DNA of 64,000 nt, from positions 247,739 to 311,738 of the forward strand of contig NZ_NRCW01000003.1 in the NCBI RefSeq assembly GCF_003130075.1, read 5' to 3'. Position 1 is the stretch's first letter; every line of letters starts with the position of its first letter. Of this stretch, positions 1-10,953 are shown piece after piece. The translations under genes and the position numbers were made by a program. The notes beneath the pieces were generated by a model. The model was not told the DNA's origin. It saw nothing but the letters and a program-made list of their open reading frames with translations, and made no database searches. Origin of the DNA: Aggregatibacter segnis (GTDB taxonomy: Bacteria > Pseudomonadota > Gammaproteobacteria > Enterobacterales > Pasteurellaceae).

Positions 1-2
1 AA

Positions 3-626
3 GAAGCACCTGCACCGGGCATTACCGAAGAAGTACGTCGCGATATCGGTTCCCGTTGTGCTAAGGCTTGTGTGGAAATTGGCTATCGTGGTGCAGGTAC
101 ATTTGAATTCTTATATGAAAACGGTGAGTTCTATTTCATTGAAATGAATACCCGTATTCAAGTGGAACATCCTGTGACGGAAATGATTACCGGTGTGGAC
201 TTGGTGAAAGAGCAATTGCGCATTGCTGCAGGTTTGCCGATTTCTTTCAAACAAGAAGACATTAAAGTCAAAGGCCATGCGATGGAATGTCGTATCAACG
301 CGGAAGATCCAAAAACCTTCTTGCCTTCACCGGGTAAAGTGGCGCATTTACATTCCCCGGGTGGTTTAGGCGTGCGTTGGGATTCTCATGTTTACGCAGG
401 TTACACGGTTCCTCCGCATTATGATTCCATGATTGCGAAATTGATTACTTACGGCGATACCCGTGAAGTGGCGATTCGTCGTATGCAAAATGCCTTATCA
501 GAAACCATCATTGACGGTATTAAAACGAATATTCCGTTGCATGATCTGATTTTAGCAGACGAAAACTTCCAAAAAGGTGGCACAAATATCCACTATTTGG
601 AGAAAAAATTAGGTATGCACGAATAA
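3..626 (+). CDS. accC: Acetyl-CoA carboxylase, biotin carboxylase subunit (C-terminal part; 5' end outside window)
   Basis: The frame is open from the window edge, so this is the last ~207 residues of a protein that is usually ~449 aa. AccC is the ATP-dependent biotin carboxylase of acetyl-CoA carboxylase; it carboxylates biotin on AccB in the first committed step of fatty-acid synthesis in the cytoplasm. The visible part starts inside the ATP-grasp domain and contains the active-site stretch [14 protein letters not shown], followed by the biotin carboxylase C-terminal domain (CRINAEDP, then [13 protein letters not shown]). The ending [10 protein letters not shown] is typical of the family. 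An internal ATG at position 72 is not the start, because homology continues upstream of it. A hairpin with a T-run follows 18 bases downstream. The identification is secure. Confidence 0.97.
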   Translation, partial: EAPAPGITEEVRRDIGSRCAKACVEIGYRGAGTFEFLYENGEFYFIEMNTRIQVEHPVTEMITGVDLVKEQLRIAAGLPISFKQEDIKVKGHAMECRINAEDPKTFLPSPGKVAHLHSPGGLGVRWDSHVYAGYTVPPHYDSMIAKLITYGDTREVAIRRMQNALSETIIDGIKTNIPLHDLILADENFQKGGTNIHYLEKKLGMHE

Positions 627-643
627 AACGTAGCATTAATAGA

Positions 644-669
644 AAAAGTGGATCTCAATCCACTTTTTT
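644..669 (+). terminator. Rho-independent terminator after accC
   Basis: A 9-bp stem (AAAAGTGGA / TCCACTTTT) with a 6-base loop is followed by a run of T. It lies between accC and yhdT and so separates the acc operon from yhdT-panF-prmA. Confidence 0.8.
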
Positions 670-684
670 ATTTAGGAATGATAT

Positions 685-960
685 ATGGACTTACAACAAC
701 GTTATAAACAAGCGACCAAAGAAGCCCGTTGGGCATTGGGCTTAACTTTGCTTTATGTGATTGGTTGGTGCTTATGTGCTTACTTGCCAAAAGGTACACA
801 AGGCCCAATAGGTTTTCCTCTGTGGTTTGAACTGGCCTGTATTTACCTGCCGATTCTGTTTATTGTGGTCGCGTATTGGCTGATTAAAATTGTGTTTCAG
901 GATATTCCGCTGGATGTGGAAGAGAAAAAACAACATTCGACAACGGAGCGTCACCAATGA
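685..960 (+). CDS. yhdT: YhdT family small inner-membrane protein (DUF997)
   Basis: A 91-aa protein with two hydrophobic segments (about residues 17-36 and 46-68) and a polar C-terminus. It belongs to the YhdT/DUF997 family, which is commonly encoded directly upstream of panF; its role is unknown, though the pairing suggests it assists or accompanies the pantothenate symporter (inference). The ATG is preceded by AGGA. The stop overlaps the panF start by 4 bases (ATGA), indicating translational coupling. Confidence 0.88.
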   Translation: MDLQQRYKQATKEARWALGLTLLYVIGWCLCAYLPKGTQGPIGFPLWFELACIYLPILFIVVAYWLIKIVFQDIPLDVEEKKQHSTTERHQ

Positions 961-2390
961 ACCTAGGGATTATTTTTCCGCTCATCATTTATTTAGCCTT
1001 TGTCTTTGGTGCAGCGATTTATGCTTATGTCAAACGTCAGAAAGGCGGGGATTTTCTTTCCGAATACTATGTTGGCAACCGTTCTATGACAGGCTTCGTG
1101 CTTGCCATGACGACTGCCTCCACCTATGCCAGTGCGAGTTCTTTTATCGGTGGCCCTGGTGCGGCGTATAAATACGGCTTAGGCTGGGTCTTGCTTGCCA
1201 TGATTCAAGTACCTGCCGTGTGGTTGGCACTTGGTGCGTTAGGGAAAAAATTTGCTTTGCTTTCCCGTGAGACGAATGCGTTGACCATCAACGATTTATT
1301 ACTTTATCGCTATAAAAACAAATATTTGGTATGGATTGCCTGTGTTGCGTTGTTGATCGCGTTTTTTGCGGCGATGACCGTGCAATTTATCGGCGGTGCT
1401 CGTTTATTGGAAACGACTATCGGCATTCCTTACACTCAAGCCTTGTTAATTTTCGCCTTAACCGTGGGGATTTATACCTTCATCGGTGGCTTCCGCGCAG
1501 TGGTGTTGACAGATACAATCCAAGGTACCGTGATGATTCTTGGCACGATTGTGTTATTGGTCGGCGTGATTTATCAGGTGGGTGGTGTCGAAAGTGCGGT
1601 CAAAAAATTAACTGAAATTGACCCAAGTCTCGTTAGCCCGTACGGTCCGAATGAGATGTTGGATTTCCAATTTATGGCATCTTTTTGGATTTTGGTTTGT
1701 TTCGGTGTGGTCGGCTTGCCGCACACGGCAGTGCGTTGTATGGCGTTTAAAGACAGCAAAGCTCTGCATAACGGCATGCTTATTGGCACGATCGTGTTAA
1801 CTATTATCATGTTCGGTATGCACTTGGCTGGCGTATTGGGGCGCGCCATCGTGCCGGATTTGACAGTATCAGATAAGGTGATTCCAAGCCTGATGTTGCA
1901 AGTGTTGCCACCGATTGTGGCAGGGATTTTCCTTGCAGCACCAATGTCAGCGATTATGTCCACGGTGGATGCGCAGCTGATTCAATCGTCTTCTATTTTT
2001 GTGAAAGACTTGTATTTGGCTGCAAAACCTCAGGCGGTACAAAACCAAAAACGGATTGGTCGAATCTCCTCAATCATTACGTTAATTTTGACCGCACTTT
2101 TAATTTTTGCGTCTCTGAATCCGCCGGATATGATTATTTGGCTGAACCTGTTTGCCTTTGGTGGACTTGAAGCTGCATTTTTGTGGGTCATCGTTCTCGG
2201 ACTTTACTGGGATAAAGCCAATGCTTATGGTGCGGTTAGCTCCATGTTGGTCGGCTTGGTTTCGTTTATTTTATTTACCCAATTTGGCATTAAACTCTTT
2301 GGCTTCAACCCGATTGTGCCGTCTCTCGTCTTTGGCTTAGCGGCATTTTTGATTGGGAATAAAATCGGCGAGAAGCGCTATTCATCATAA
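957..2390 (+). CDS. panF: Sodium/pantothenate symporter
   Basis: A 477-aa multi-pass inner-membrane protein of the sodium:solute symporter family; PanF imports pantothenate, the vitamin B5 precursor of coenzyme A, with Na+. The sequence shows about a dozen hydrophobic segments, the early motif [17 protein letters not shown], and the typical stretch [21 protein letters not shown] near residues 60-80. Length agrees with E. coli PanF. It overlaps yhdT by 4 bases and prmA follows after 17 bases, reproducing the enterobacterial order yhdT-panF-prmA. An uptake-signal core occurs inside the gene near 2090. Confidence 0.95.
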   Translation: MNLGIIFPLIIYLAFVFGAAIYAYVKRQKGGDFLSEYYVGNRSMTGFVLAMTTASTYASASSFIGGPGAAYKYGLGWVLLAMIQVPAVWLALGALGKKFALLSRETNALTINDLLLYRYKNKYLVWIACVALLIAFFAAMTVQFIGGARLLETTIGIPYTQALLIFALTVGIYTFIGGFRAVVLTDTIQGTVMILGTIVLLVGVIYQVGGVESAVKKLTEIDPSLVSPYGPNEMLDFQFMASFWILVCFGVVGLPHTAVRCMAFKDSKALHNGMLIGTIVLTIIMFGMHLAGVLGRAIVPDLTVSDKVIPSLMLQVLPPIVAGIFLAAPMSAIMSTVDAQLIQSSSIFVKDLYLAAKPQAVQNQKRIGRISSIITLILTALLIFASLNPPDMIIWLNLFAFGGLEAAFLWVIVLGLYWDKANAYGAVSSMLVGLVSFILFTQFGIKLFGFNPIVPSLVFGLAAFLIGNKIGEKRYSS

Positions 2391-2407
2391 AACATATAGG
2401 AATAAAC

Positions 2408-3292
2408 ATGGCTTGGATTCAAATTCGCCTAAACAGTACTAACGAAAAGGCAGAGCAAATCAGTGATTTTTTAGAAGAAATTGGCTCGGTTTCCGTTACT
2501 TTTATGGACAGCCAAGATACGCCGATTTTTGAACCGTTACCGGGAGAAACCCGCTTGTGGGGCAACACCGATGTGATTGCTTTGTTTGATGCAGAAACCG
2601 ATATGAATGTGGTGGTGGATGCACTTAAACAGGCAAACCATTTAGAGGAACATACTGCCTATAAAATCGAACAAATCGAAGACAAAGACTGGGAGCGTGA
2701 GTGGATGGATAATTTCCATCCAATGCAATTTGGTCAGCGTTTGTGGATTTGCCCAAGCTGGCGTGATGTGCCGGATCCGAATGCCGTGAACGTGATGCTT
2801 GATCCGGGCTTGGCGTTTGGTACAGGGACACACCCGACCACAGCGCTTTGTTTGGAATGGCTTGATAGTTTAGATTTAAAAGATAAAACGGTGATCGACT
2901 TTGGTTGTGGTTCCGGCATTTTGGCCATTGCGGCATTGAAGTTGGGGGCAAAAAGTGCGGTCGGTATTGATATCGATCCTCAAGCGATTTTAGCCAGCCG
3001 CAACAATGCGGAACAAAATGGTGTCGCGGATCGCTTGCAACTGTTTTTATCCGATGCAAAACCGTCGGACTTGAAAGCCGATGTGGTGGTGGCGAATATT
3101 TTGGCAGGGCCGTTAAAAGAGCTTTACCCGGTGATTAGCCAGTTAGTGAAACCAAATGGGGATTTGGGTTTATCAGGTATTTTGGCGACACAAGCGCAAT
3201 CCGTGTGTGATGCCTACGCCGAGCGTTTTACACTGGAGCCGGTGGCAGAGCGCGAAGAGTGGTGTCGAATTACCGGTAAGTTAAAGGTATAA
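2408..3292 (+). CDS. prmA: Ribosomal protein L11 methyltransferase
   Basis: A 294-aa cytoplasmic SAM-dependent methyltransferase that trimethylates ribosomal protein L11. The N-terminal substrate-recognition domain (about residues 1-60) precedes a class I Rossmann methyltransferase domain with the SAM-binding motif [16 protein letters not shown] from about residue 161 and the acceptor-site motif NILAGPL near residue 230. Length matches the family (~293 aa). It is the last gene of yhdT-panF-prmA and is followed by an uptake-signal hairpin terminator. Confidence 0.96.
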   Translation: MAWIQIRLNSTNEKAEQISDFLEEIGSVSVTFMDSQDTPIFEPLPGETRLWGNTDVIALFDAETDMNVVVDALKQANHLEEHTAYKIEQIEDKDWEREWMDNFHPMQFGQRLWICPSWRDVPDPNAVNVMLDPGLAFGTGTHPTTALCLEWLDSLDLKDKTVIDFGCGSGILAIAALKLGAKSAVGIDIDPQAILASRNNAEQNGVADRLQLFLSDAKPSDLKADVVVANILAGPLKELYPVISQLVKPNGDLGLSGILATQAQSVCDAYAERFTLEPVAEREEWCRITGKLKV

Positions 3293-3320
3293 CGCACAAT
3301 AAGCCTCAAAGTATAATAGA

Positions 3321-3364
3321 AAAGTGCGGTGGAAAAATATCATGTTTTTTCACCGCACTTTTTG
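3321..3364 (+). terminator. Terminator built from an inverted pair of DNA uptake signals
   Basis: AAAGTGCGGTG at 3321-3331 pairs with CACCGCACTTT at 3351-3361, followed by T residues. Both arms contain the 9-bp uptake-signal core, one in each orientation. It ends the prmA transcript. Confidence 0.8.
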
Positions 3365-3490
3365 TTTTACGGCACTCAATAAACGAGATAATTTACCTAT
3401 CAAAGTCAATTCTTTTGTGGCAAATTTTTGCAGAAATTTGGCAAATTGAATTGGATCTAAAAAAATTATAATTTGTATAAAAATTACCCT

Positions 3491-3518
3491 TTGCAAACGC
3501 ATTAAAAGTGCGTATGAT
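3491..3518 (+). promoter_or_regulatory. Promoter of dusB-fis with GC-rich discriminator
   Basis: TTGCAA (3491-3496) and TATGAT (3513-3518) are separated by 16 bases and followed by AGCGCACC. In E. coli the dusB-fis promoter also has a GC-rich discriminator and is growth-rate and ppGpp controlled; similar control here is inference. The leader to the dusB start is about 55 bases. Confidence 0.6.
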
Positions 3519-3579
3519 AGCGCACCTTGTCGGTTGGCAGCCGAGTTTGGTCAAGTTGTAGGAAAGTTGCGGAGTCATA

Positions 3580-4542
3580 ATGCGCATTGGTCATTATCAA
3601 TTAAAAAATCGCATTTTATTGGCACCTATGGCGGGAATTACCGATCAACCTTTCCGTAAAATCTGCGCCCATTACGGGGCGGGTTTAACCTTTTCAGAAA
3701 TGATGTCAACCAATCCGCAAGTGTGGCATACCGAAAAATCGAAATTGCGCTTAGCGCACCACCAAGATGCCGGTATCAATGCCGTACAAATTGCGGGTTC
3801 CGATCCCGACGAAATGGCGCAAGCCGCTCAAGTGAACGTGGAATACGGCGCTCAAATTATTGATATAAATATGGGCTGTCCGGCGAAAAAGGTGAATCGT
3901 AAAATGGCGGGATCCGCCCTTTTGCAATATCCCGACTTAGTTCAACAGATTCTTGAGGCCATCGTGAAATCTGTCAATGTTCCGGTAACGTTGAAGATTC
4001 GCACCGGTTGGGATACGGAAAATCGAAATTGTGTCGAGATTGCTAAAATCGCAGAGCAAAGTGGCATTCAAGCGTTAACCGTGCATGGTCGCACGCGCGC
4101 CTGTAAATTTGAGGGCGTTGCGGAATATGACTCGATTAGAGCGGTAAAACAAGCTGTTTCCATTCCGGTGATTGCCAATGGCGATATGATTTCCCCACAA
4201 CAAGCCAAATTTGTGCTCGATTATACGGGGGCAGATGGCGTAATGATCGGCCGAGGGGCATTAGGCCGACCTTGGGTGTTTCAAACCATGGTGGGGTTGG
4301 TGGAACACAATTCGATCGTGACCGAACCAAGTTTAGAAGAAAAGTGCGGTGTAATTTTACAACATATCCGTGAGCTGCATCAGTTTTACGGTGATGAAAA
4401 AGGTTACCGAATCGCACGTAAGCATATCGCTTGGTATTTACAGGATATTCAACCCAATTCTGTTTTCAAACAAGATTTTAATGCGATCACGTCTGCGTCA
4501 GCGCAGTTAGACGCATTAGAACAATTTTTTCGTTTAATTTGA
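3580..4542 (+). CDS. dusB: tRNA-dihydrouridine synthase B
   Basis: A 320-aa FMN-dependent TIM-barrel enzyme that reduces uridine to dihydrouridine in the tRNA D-loop. The N-terminal [13 protein letters not shown] is the flavin-binding signature; [17 protein letters not shown] carries the catalytic cysteine (C100); LTVHGRTR and [13 protein letters not shown] complete the FMN and phosphate sites. Length is as expected (E. coli 321 aa). The start has GGAG upstream. fis follows after 20 bases, as in enterobacteria, so the two are almost certainly co-transcribed. Confidence 0.97.
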   Translation: MRIGHYQLKNRILLAPMAGITDQPFRKICAHYGAGLTFSEMMSTNPQVWHTEKSKLRLAHHQDAGINAVQIAGSDPDEMAQAAQVNVEYGAQIIDINMGCPAKKVNRKMAGSALLQYPDLVQQILEAIVKSVNVPVTLKIRTGWDTENRNCVEIAKIAEQSGIQALTVHGRTRACKFEGVAEYDSIRAVKQAVSIPVIANGDMISPQQAKFVLDYTGADGVMIGRGALGRPWVFQTMVGLVEHNSIVTEPSLEEKCGVILQHIRELHQFYGDEKGYRIARKHIAWYLQDIQPNSVFKQDFNAITSASAQLDALEQFFRLI

Positions 4543-4562
4543 TTTAATTAATGGATAGAACA

Positions 4563-4859
4563 ATGTTAGAACAACGTAATCCGGCGGAAGCATTAACTGT
4601 TTCTGTGCTGAATTCTCAATCTCAAGTAACCAACAAGCCATTACGCGACTCTGTAAAACAGGCTTTAAAAAATTACTTATCCCAATTAGACGGTCAAGAT
4701 GTCAACGATCTTTATGAGTTGGTATTGGCAGAAGTTGAACATCCAATGTTGGATATGGTTATGCAATATACCCGTGGTAACCAAACTCGCGCGGCGACAA
4801 TGCTGGGCATTAACCGTGGTACATTGCGTAAAAAATTAAAAAAATACGGTATGGGTTAG
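4563..4859 (+). CDS. fis: DNA-binding protein Fis (nucleoid-associated factor)
   Basis: Fis bends DNA, organises the nucleoid, activates stable-RNA promoters and stimulates site-specific inversion. From the ATG at 4563 the product is 98 aa, exactly the E. coli length, and begins [19 protein letters not shown], aligning with the E. coli start; an in-frame ATG 12 bases upstream is therefore not preferred. The C-terminal helix-turn-helix ([20 protein letters not shown]) is essentially the family consensus. It is co-transcribed with dusB and ends in a strong terminator. Confidence 0.97.
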   Translation: MLEQRNPAEALTVSVLNSQSQVTNKPLRDSVKQALKNYLSQLDGQDVNDLYELVLAEVEHPMLDMVMQYTRGNQTRAATMLGINRGTLRKKLKKYGMG

Positions 4860-4882
4860 TTTTTAGCTCATTTTTCATTCTC

Positions 4883-4911
4883 GCCCTTGTCCTTATGACA
4901 AGGGCTTTTTT
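4883..4911 (+). terminator. Rho-independent terminator of dusB-fis
   Basis: GCCCTTGTC / GACAAGGGC forms a 9-bp stem with a 5-base loop, followed directly by six T residues. Confidence 0.9.
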
Positions 4912-4937
4912 ATTGTTTTTTCCTATTTGTTTTTCTT

Positions 4938-4975
4938 GCGCAAACGTTTTCGTTTCTCCCGATTTCCTTTATAAT
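4938..4975 (+). promoter_or_regulatory. purL promoter with PurR operator
   Basis: GCGCAAACGTTTTCGT (4938-4953) differs from the PurR box ACGCAAACGTTTTCNT only at its first base. A TATAAT -10 hexamer lies at 4970-4975, so the operator covers the -35 region. This fits repression of purL by purine-liganded PurR, as known for E. coli pur genes; operation here is inferred. Confidence 0.75.
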
Positions 4976-5018
4976 AGCCCGCAATTTTTGTTTCAATTCA
5001 ACCTTAAAGGTAATCCTC

Positions 5019-8000
5019 ATGTTTCAAACTTTCCGTGGCTCACCTGCCCTTTCCGAATTCCGTATTAATGGCTTAATGCAAAAATTCCAACAGCAACAAT
5101 TACCGGTAAAATCCGTGTATGCGGAGTATGTGCATTTTGTGGCACTAAACGCCGCCCTTTCTGCTGAACAGGAAGCCAAACTGAAAGCCTTGTTACATTA
5201 CGGACCAACCCTTGCCGAACATGAAGCGAAAGGGGAAAGTTTTATTGTGATTCCGCGTGTCGGTACCATTTCTTCTTGGTCGTCTAAAGCCACCGACATC
5301 GTCCACAACTGCGGCTTAAACGAAGTGGAACGTATTGAGCGTGGTTTGGCATATTACTTTGAATTGACACAGCCGTTAGATGAAAAAACAACGGAAAAAC
5401 TGACCGCACTTTTACATGACCGCATGATGGAAACCGTGGTCCGCAAGGCAGACGAGGCAGAAGTGTTATTCCGTCAACAAGAACCAAAACCGTTCAAAAC
5501 CGTGGATATTTTAAACGGCGGACGCCGTGCTTTAGAAAGTGCCAACGTGGAACTCGGCTTGGCATTGGCGGAAGATGAAATCGATTATTTGATGGAAAAT
5601 TTCACCGCACTTGGACGCAACCCGCACGACATAGAGCTTTATATGTTCGCGCAAGCCAACTCGGAACATTGCCGCCACAAAATTTTCAATGCCGACTGGA
5701 TTATCGATGGCAAAAAACAGGATAAATCCCTGTTCAAAATGATCAAAAATACCTTTGAGAAAACACCTGATTTCGTACTTTCCGCGTATAAAGACAACGC
5801 GGCTGTGATGGAAGGTTCCAAAGCGGGACGTTTCTTCCCGGATCAAGACGGCATTTACCGTTATCACAATGAAGACACTCACATTTTGATGAAAGTGGAA
5901 ACCCACAACCACCCAACCGCTATTTCCCCGTTCCCGGGTGCGGCTACCGGCTCCGGTGGCGAAATCCGTGACGAAGGCGCGACCGGTCGTGGCGCAAAAC
6001 CTAAAGCGGGTTTGGTGGGCTTCTCTGTGTCTAACTTATGTATTCCAAACTTTGAACAACCTTGGGAAGCACGGCTTTCCAAACCAAACCGTATTGCTTC
6101 CGCCTTAGACATTATGTTGGAAGGCCCTTTGGGTGGCGCGGCGTTTAACAACGAATTTGGTCGCCCTGCATTGCTCGGCTATTTCCGTACTTACGAACAA
6201 AAAGTGAATAGCTTCAATGGCGAAGAAGTGCGTGGCTACCACAAACCGATCATGTTGGCGGGCGGTATCGGCAACATTCGTGCCGAACACGTGCAAAAAG
6301 GCGACATCCCGGTGGGCGCAAAACTGGTTGTGCTTGGTGGCCCGGCAATGAATATTGGTTTGGGCGGTGGTGCAGCGTCTTCGATGGCATCCGGCAAATC
6401 TAAAGAAAACTTGGATTTTGCCTCCGTACAACGGGACAACCCAGAAATGGAACGTCGTTGCCAAGAAGTGATCGACCGTTGCTGGCATCTGGGCGATGAC
6501 AACCCGATTGCCTTTATTCACGACGTAGGCGCGGGCGGTTTATCCAACGCCATGCCGGAATTGGTGCATGACGGCGGCCGTGGCGGTAAATTTGAACTCC
6601 GCAAAATCTTAAGCGACGAACGCGAAATGAGCCCGTTGGAAATTTGGTGTAACGAATCGCAAGAGCGTTATGTGCTTGCTATTCACCCGGAAAAACTACC
6701 GCACTTTGAGGAACTGTGCCGCCGTGAACGCGCGCCTTATGCGGTGATCGGTGAAGCCACGGAAGAAGAACATTTAACCTTACACGACGAGCATTTCAAC
6801 AACAATCCGATCGATTTACCAATGGGCGTGTTGCTCGGCAAAACCCCGAAAATGACCCGCGATGTGCAAACGGCAAGCGTTAACGGCGAACCGCTCGAAC
6901 AAAGCCAAATTCAATTAAAAGAGGCGTTACATCGTGTGCTTCGTTTGCCTGCGGTGGCAGAAAAAACCTTCTTAATCACCATCGGTGACCGCACGGTGAC
7001 CGGCATGGTGGCACGTGATCAAATGATCGGCCCGTGGCAAGTGCCGGTGGGTGACTGCGCGGTGACTACAGCGACATTAGACAGCTACTACGGCGAAGCT
7101 ATGTCTATGGGTGAACGCACGCCGGTGGCATTGCTTGATTTCGCTGCGTCTGCCCGTTTAGCCGTGGCAGAATCCATTACCAACATTGCCGCCACGAACA
7201 TCGGCGACATTAAACGCATTAAATTGTCTGCCAACTGGATGTCCGCCGCAGGCCACAAAGGCGAAGACGCCGGCTTATACGCGGCGGTGAAAGCCGTGGG
7301 CGAGGAGCTTTGCCCGCAATTAGGCTTAACCATTCCGGTGGGCAAAGACTCCATGTCCATGAAAACCACTTGGCAGGAAAATGGCGAGCAAAAAAGCGTG
7401 ACTTCACCGCTTTCTTTGATTATCAGCGCCTTTGCTCGTGTGGAAGACGTGCGTAAAACCGTCACCCCACAATTACGCACCGACAAAGGACAATCCCGCT
7501 TGTTGTTAGTGGATTTGGGCGAAGGCAACAACCGCTTGGGCGCTACGGCGTTAGCGCAGGTGTATGCGCAACTTGGCGACAAACCGGCGGATGTGGTCAA
7601 CGCTGACACATTGAAAAATTTCTTTAACGCCATGCAGGACTTGGTGGCGCAAGAAAAATTATTGGCATACCACGACCGCTCCGACGGCGGGTTAATCGTC
7701 ACCTTGGCGGAAATGGCATTTGCCGGCCATTGTGGCGTAGCTGTGGATATCAGCGCCTTGGGTGACAACGACTTAGCGGTGTTATTTAACGAAGAATTGG
7801 GCGCTGTGATTCAAGTGCGCGACAGCGATTTGAGTCTAGTGCGTGATGTTTTCGCTAAACACAATGTGTTGCATTTGGTGAAAGAATTGGGCGCCGTGAC
7901 TGAAGACGACGAAATTGAAATCACCCGCGGCAACAAAGTGTTGCTCAATGAAAAACGTTCTGACTTGCGCGGTATTTGGGCGGAATTGACCCATCAAATG

Positions 8001-8912
8001 CAACGTTTACGGGACAACCCGGAATGTGCCGACCAAGAATTTGCCGCAAAGAAAAATCCGCAGGACAAAGGTTTCTCCGCCCGCTTAACTTACGACCCGA
8101 GCGAAGACATTGCGGCGCCTTATATTGCGACCGGAAAACGTCCAAAAGTGGCGGTGTTGCGTGAGCAAGGGGTAAACAGCCATGTTGAAATGGCAGCGGC
8201 ATTTGATCGCGCAGGCTTTGAGGCTATCGACGTTCACATGAGTGACTTGCACAATCGCCGTTATGATTTGCAACACTTCAATGCCTTAGTGGCATGCGGC
8301 GGCTTCTCTTACGGTGACGTGCTCGGCGCCGGTGGCGGTTGGGCGAAATCCATTTTATTTAACCCGCACTTACGGGATCAATTCAGCCAATTCTTTGAGC
8401 GTGAAGATACGCTCGCACTTGGCGTTTGTAACGGCTGCCAAATGCTTTCCACCTTGGCGGAAATCATCCCGGGGACGGAAAACTGGCCGCGTTTCGTGCG
8501 TAATAAATCCGAACGTTTCGAAGCCCGTGCCGCCTTGGTTCGCATTAATGAAAGCAACTCCCTGTGGTTCCAAGGCATGGCAGGTTCCCACATGCCAATT
8601 GCCGTTTCCCATGGTGAGGGCAGAGTGGAATTCAAAACGCCCGCAGATCTGACCGCACTTCAAGCACAAAACTTGATCGTGGCGCAATACGTCGACAACA
8701 ATCTCAACCCGACAGAAGTGTACCCGGCAAACCCGAACGGATCCGCCCTCGGCATCACCGCCCTTTCCAACACTAATGGGCGTGTCGCCATCATGATGCC
8801 ACACCCGGAACGTGTTTTCCGTACCGTGAGCAACTCATGGCATCCGGAAGAGTGGGGAGAAGATGGGGCTTGGATGCGGCTGTTTAGGAATGCGAGGGTG
8901 GTTTTGGGATAA
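5019..8912 (+). CDS. purL: Phosphoribosylformylglycinamidine synthase (large, single-chain)
   Basis: This enzyme makes FGAM from FGAR, glutamine and ATP in step four of purine synthesis. The 1297-aa length matches the single-chain gammaproteobacterial form (E. coli 1295 aa). An N-terminal PurS-like region is followed by two AIRS-type ATP-binding halves ([19 protein letters not shown] near residues 293-311; later GKDSMSMK) and a C-terminal class I glutaminase with nucleophile C1137 in [10 protein letters not shown] and the HPE triad element in [12 protein letters not shown]-rich coding with several uptake-signal cores marks it as native. The downstream boundary is where the A+T-rich accessory patch begins; no clear terminator follows the stop. 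Confidence 0.98.
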   Translation: MFQTFRGSPALSEFRINGLMQKFQQQQLPVKSVYAEYVHFVALNAALSAEQEAKLKALLHYGPTLAEHEAKGESFIVIPRVGTISSWSSKATDIVHNCGLNEVERIERGLAYYFELTQPLDEKTTEKLTALLHDRMMETVVRKADEAEVLFRQQEPKPFKTVDILNGGRRALESANVELGLALAEDEIDYLMENFTALGRNPHDIELYMFAQANSEHCRHKIFNADWIIDGKKQDKSLFKMIKNTFEKTPDFVLSAYKDNAAVMEGSKAGRFFPDQDGIYRYHNEDTHILMKVETHNHPTAISPFPGAATGSGGEIRDEGATGRGAKPKAGLVGFSVSNLCIPNFEQPWEARLSKPNRIASALDIMLEGPLGGAAFNNEFGRPALLGYFRTYEQKVNSFNGEEVRGYHKPIMLAGGIGNIRAEHVQKGDIPVGAKLVVLGGPAMNIGLGGGAASSMASGKSKENLDFASVQRDNPEMERRCQEVIDRCWHLGDDNPIAFIHDVGAGGLSNAMPELVHDGGRGGKFELRKILSDEREMSPLEIWCNESQERYVLAIHPEKLPHFEELCRRERAPYAVIGEATEEEHLTLHDEHFNNNPIDLPMGVLLGKTPKMTRDVQTASVNGEPLEQSQIQLKEALHRVLRLPAVAEKTFLITIGDRTVTGMVARDQMIGPWQVPVGDCAVTTATLDSYYGEAMSMGERTPVALLDFAASARLAVAESITNIAATNIGDIKRIKLSANWMSAAGHKGEDAGLYAAVKAVGEELCPQLGLTIPVGKDSMSMKTTWQENGEQKSVTSPLSLIISAFARVEDVRKTVTPQLRTDKGQSRLLLVDLGEGNNRLGATALAQVYAQLGDKPADVVNADTLKNFFNAMQDLVAQEKLLAYHDRSDGGLIVTLAEMAFAGHCGVAVDISALGDNDLAVLFNEELGAVIQVRDSDLSLVRDVFAKHNVLHLVKELGAVTEDDEIEITRGNKVLLNEKRSDLRGIWAELTHQMQRLRDNPECADQEFAAKKNPQDKGFSARLTYDPSEDIAAPYIATGKRPKVAVLREQGVNSHVEMAAAFDRAGFEAIDVHMSDLHNRRYDLQHFNALVACGGFSYGDVLGAGGGWAKSILFNPHLRDQFSQFFEREDTLALGVCNGCQMLSTLAEIIPGTENWPRFVRNKSERFEARAALVRINESNSLWFQGMAGSHMPIAVSHGEGRVEFKTPADLTALQAQNLIVAQYVDNNLNPTEVYPANPNGSALGITALSNTNGRVAIMMPHPERVFRTVSNSWHPEEWGEDGAWMRLFRNARVVLG

Positions 8913-8958
8913 TATAATTTACGGTTACTTTTAGATTAATTATATGCATAGGTGTAAT

Positions 8959-10806
8959 ATGATAGATTCTACAACGGTTGTAGCTATTGGGAAAACCGTG
9001 ATTAATTCAATTCCAGAGTCTCTCAAAGAAGATATTCTGAATAATGTAGGTCTCAAATGGAACCAGTATACAGCAAAAGAGTTGTTATCAAATTATTTAG
9101 ATAATAGATACGAATCATTATCTAAAATGAAAACTTTGCTTTATAAAAATCCTGTATTAATATCCGATTTTTATATACCTATACCAGTTAAATTAGGTGA
9201 ATATAACATTAAAGAAACTAGTATAGTTAAGGTTATTTTAGAAAATAAAAAAGTCATTATTTCAGGTGGAGCTGGCTTAGGTAAGTCAGTTTTTTGTAAA
9301 AGTATATTTTTAAATATAGCAACTAATAACTATGGTATTTATCCTATATTTATTGAGTTAAGAGATTTGAATATTTCAGATCAAAGTTTAATAGAATATA
9401 TTTGTAATAATATTTCTTATAATTCAAAAAAATTAAAGGAGTCCGTATTAGAAAGGATGATTAATGCAGGAAACTTAATATTAATATTAGATGGTTTTGA
9501 TGAGTTAAACTTTAACTTGAGAGGTAAATATACTAAAGAAATATTGTTTCTATCTGATAAATATAAGAATCTTAAAATATTAGTTTCTAGCAGACCAGAC
9601 ATTTCTTTTAAGTCATGGAATAATTTTATAGAGATGTCTATGGGGGGATTAAATAGAAAATTAGCTATAAAATTAATAAGTAAATTAGAATATGATGAGG
9701 ATATAAAGAAAAAGTTTATTTCCAAATTAAGATCAGATTTTTATGATCTTCATGAAAGTTTTGTTATAAATCCTTTATTATTAACAATGATGTTTTTAAC
9801 TTTTGAGGAATATGCTGAAATTCCAAATAGAATACATCTTTTTTATGAGCACGCATTTAGAACTTTATATCATAGACATGATGCATTAAAAAGCTTATTC
9901 AAAAGAGATTCAAAAACAAAATTAGATATTAGTGAGTTTTCTAAGATATCTTCTTATTTTTGTTTATATACGCATGTAAAGCAAGAATCAGTCTTAAATG
10001 AAAGGAATATTATTGATATTATTGAGAAAAGCATACACCATTATGGTATTAATATAAAGCCTGAGGATTTCTTATCAGACTTAATGCATAACTTATGTTT
10101 AATTCAGCGAGATGGATTAGATTTTGTATTCACTCATAGGTCATTTCAAGAGTATTTTTGTGCTTTATACCTTCTGAACTATAATAATAGTGATTATAGA
10201 TATGCTATTTTTAATCAGGTTGCTATGGCAAACGAAAATAAGGTAATTAATATATTATATGATATGAATCCTTATTTGGTTGAAAATTACTGGATAAAGG
10301 AAAAGATTAGAGAGTTATTATCTGTAAATATTAATGAGTATGAAGATAAGAAGAATAAAATTGAAAGGGTTATTAATATCGTTTTTATAAAAGAAAGTAG
10401 TTCTGAACCTGGTAAATATTACCTTATGTATAACTGCAAATCTACAGAGGATGGATATAATAATAGTGGTTTTAATAAAAAAATATGGGATTTCTATTAT
10501 GAGGAAATATCCCCTTCTAAAAGGGAAGTTCATTATTTGATAAATTCTATGCTAATACTAACTAGTAATGAGATTAATGATATTTTTGATGGTTGTTATA
10601 TATTAGATGATAAAATTGAATTCTTAGGAACATTAAAAGAGTTATGCAATAAATTATCAGATATTGCGTATAAGAATCTCATTAATTATTTATATGAAGA
10701 ACTTATTGTTAATTCAAGATCTATTTTAGAAAAAATATCATCCTTTATAGATGAAAAAAATACTAATTCTAATCGAGATATTAGTGAGTTATTAGCTCAA
10801 AGATAG
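8959..10806 (+). CDS. STAND-type NACHT NTPase, candidate anti-phage protein
   Basis: A ~615-aa protein with a central NACHT/STAND NTPase: Walker A GGAGLGKS at residues 103-110, Walker B LILILDGFDEL around 172-182, sensor motif LVSSRPD near 209-215, and the winged-helix-proximal motif THRSFQEYF near 391-399 that is typical of bacterial NACHT proteins. The ~100-residue N-terminus and the ~200-residue C-terminus are not recognised; no leucine-rich, TPR, nuclease or TIR domain is visible. Bacterial NACHT proteins of this architecture are known anti-phage factors, so defence is the likely role (inference). The coding sequence is very A+T-rich (10 G/C in 9361-9420) and has no uptake signal, both signs of transfer. 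Start 8959 is chosen because AGGTG lies 4 bases upstream; an in-frame ATG at 8944 lacks a ribosome-binding site. Confidence 0.85.
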   Translation: MIDSTTVVAIGKTVINSIPESLKEDILNNVGLKWNQYTAKELLSNYLDNRYESLSKMKTLLYKNPVLISDFYIPIPVKLGEYNIKETSIVKVILENKKVIISGGAGLGKSVFCKSIFLNIATNNYGIYPIFIELRDLNISDQSLIEYICNNISYNSKKLKESVLERMINAGNLILILDGFDELNFNLRGKYTKEILFLSDKYKNLKILVSSRPDISFKSWNNFIEMSMGGLNRKLAIKLISKLEYDEDIKKKFISKLRSDFYDLHESFVINPLLLTMMFLTFEEYAEIPNRIHLFYEHAFRTLYHRHDALKSLFKRDSKTKLDISEFSKISSYFCLYTHVKQESVLNERNIIDIIEKSIHHYGINIKPEDFLSDLMHNLCLIQRDGLDFVFTHRSFQEYFCALYLLNYNNSDYRYAIFNQVAMANENKVINILYDMNPYLVENYWIKEKIRELLSVNINEYEDKKNKIERVINIVFIKESSSEPGKYYLMYNCKSTEDGYNNSGFNKKIWDFYYEEISPSKREVHYLINSMLILTSNEINDIFDGCYILDDKIEFLGTLKELCNKLSDIAYKNLINYLYEELIVNSRSILEKISSFIDEKNTNSNRDISELLAQR

Positions 10807-10817
10807 CCCCCATGATA

Positions 10818-10839
10818 GCGCAAGCGTCCACGCTTGTGC
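10818..10839 (+). repeat. REP-like hairpin, copy 1 (also a possible terminator of the NACHT gene)
   Basis: GCGCAAGCGT, a CC spacer and ACGCTTGTGC form an imperfect palindrome with one mismatch. It is followed at once by six T residues, so it could terminate the NACHT transcript. Its exact reverse complement lies 20 bases downstream. Confidence 0.8.
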
Positions 10840-10859
10840 TTTTTTCATTTTAGTTACAG

Positions 10860-10881
10860 GCACAAGCGTGGACGCTTGCGC
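10860..10881 (-). repeat. REP-like hairpin, copy 2 (inverted)
   Basis: This 22-base element is the exact reverse complement of 10818-10839. Together the two form an inverted pair (BIME-like) about 200 bases upstream of the RAYT gene. Resemblance extends a few bases beyond the core on the outer sides. Confidence 0.8.
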
Positions 10882-10953
10882 CATCGTAGCTCCATCTGTA
10901 ATGCCATCGTAATCTAATTGTAATTCCATCATAATGTCATCATAGCTCAATAG
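10881..10953. repeat. Degenerate short direct repeats, consensus near CCATCGTAAT
   Basis: Units read CCATCGTAGCT, CCATCTGTAATG, CCATCGTAATC, then after a gap CCATCATAATG and TCATCATAGCT. Spacing is about 11-12 bases except for the gap. They directly abut the second REP-like hairpin. Function unknown. Confidence 0.5.

Noticed and set aside
5532..5912. Antisense open frames within the first third of purL
   Set aside because: Shadows of purL coding sequence with no start signals.
7088..7768. 226-codon open frame antisense to purL
   Set aside because: It lies wholly inside purL, has no ribosome-binding site, and its composition follows the purL codon structure.
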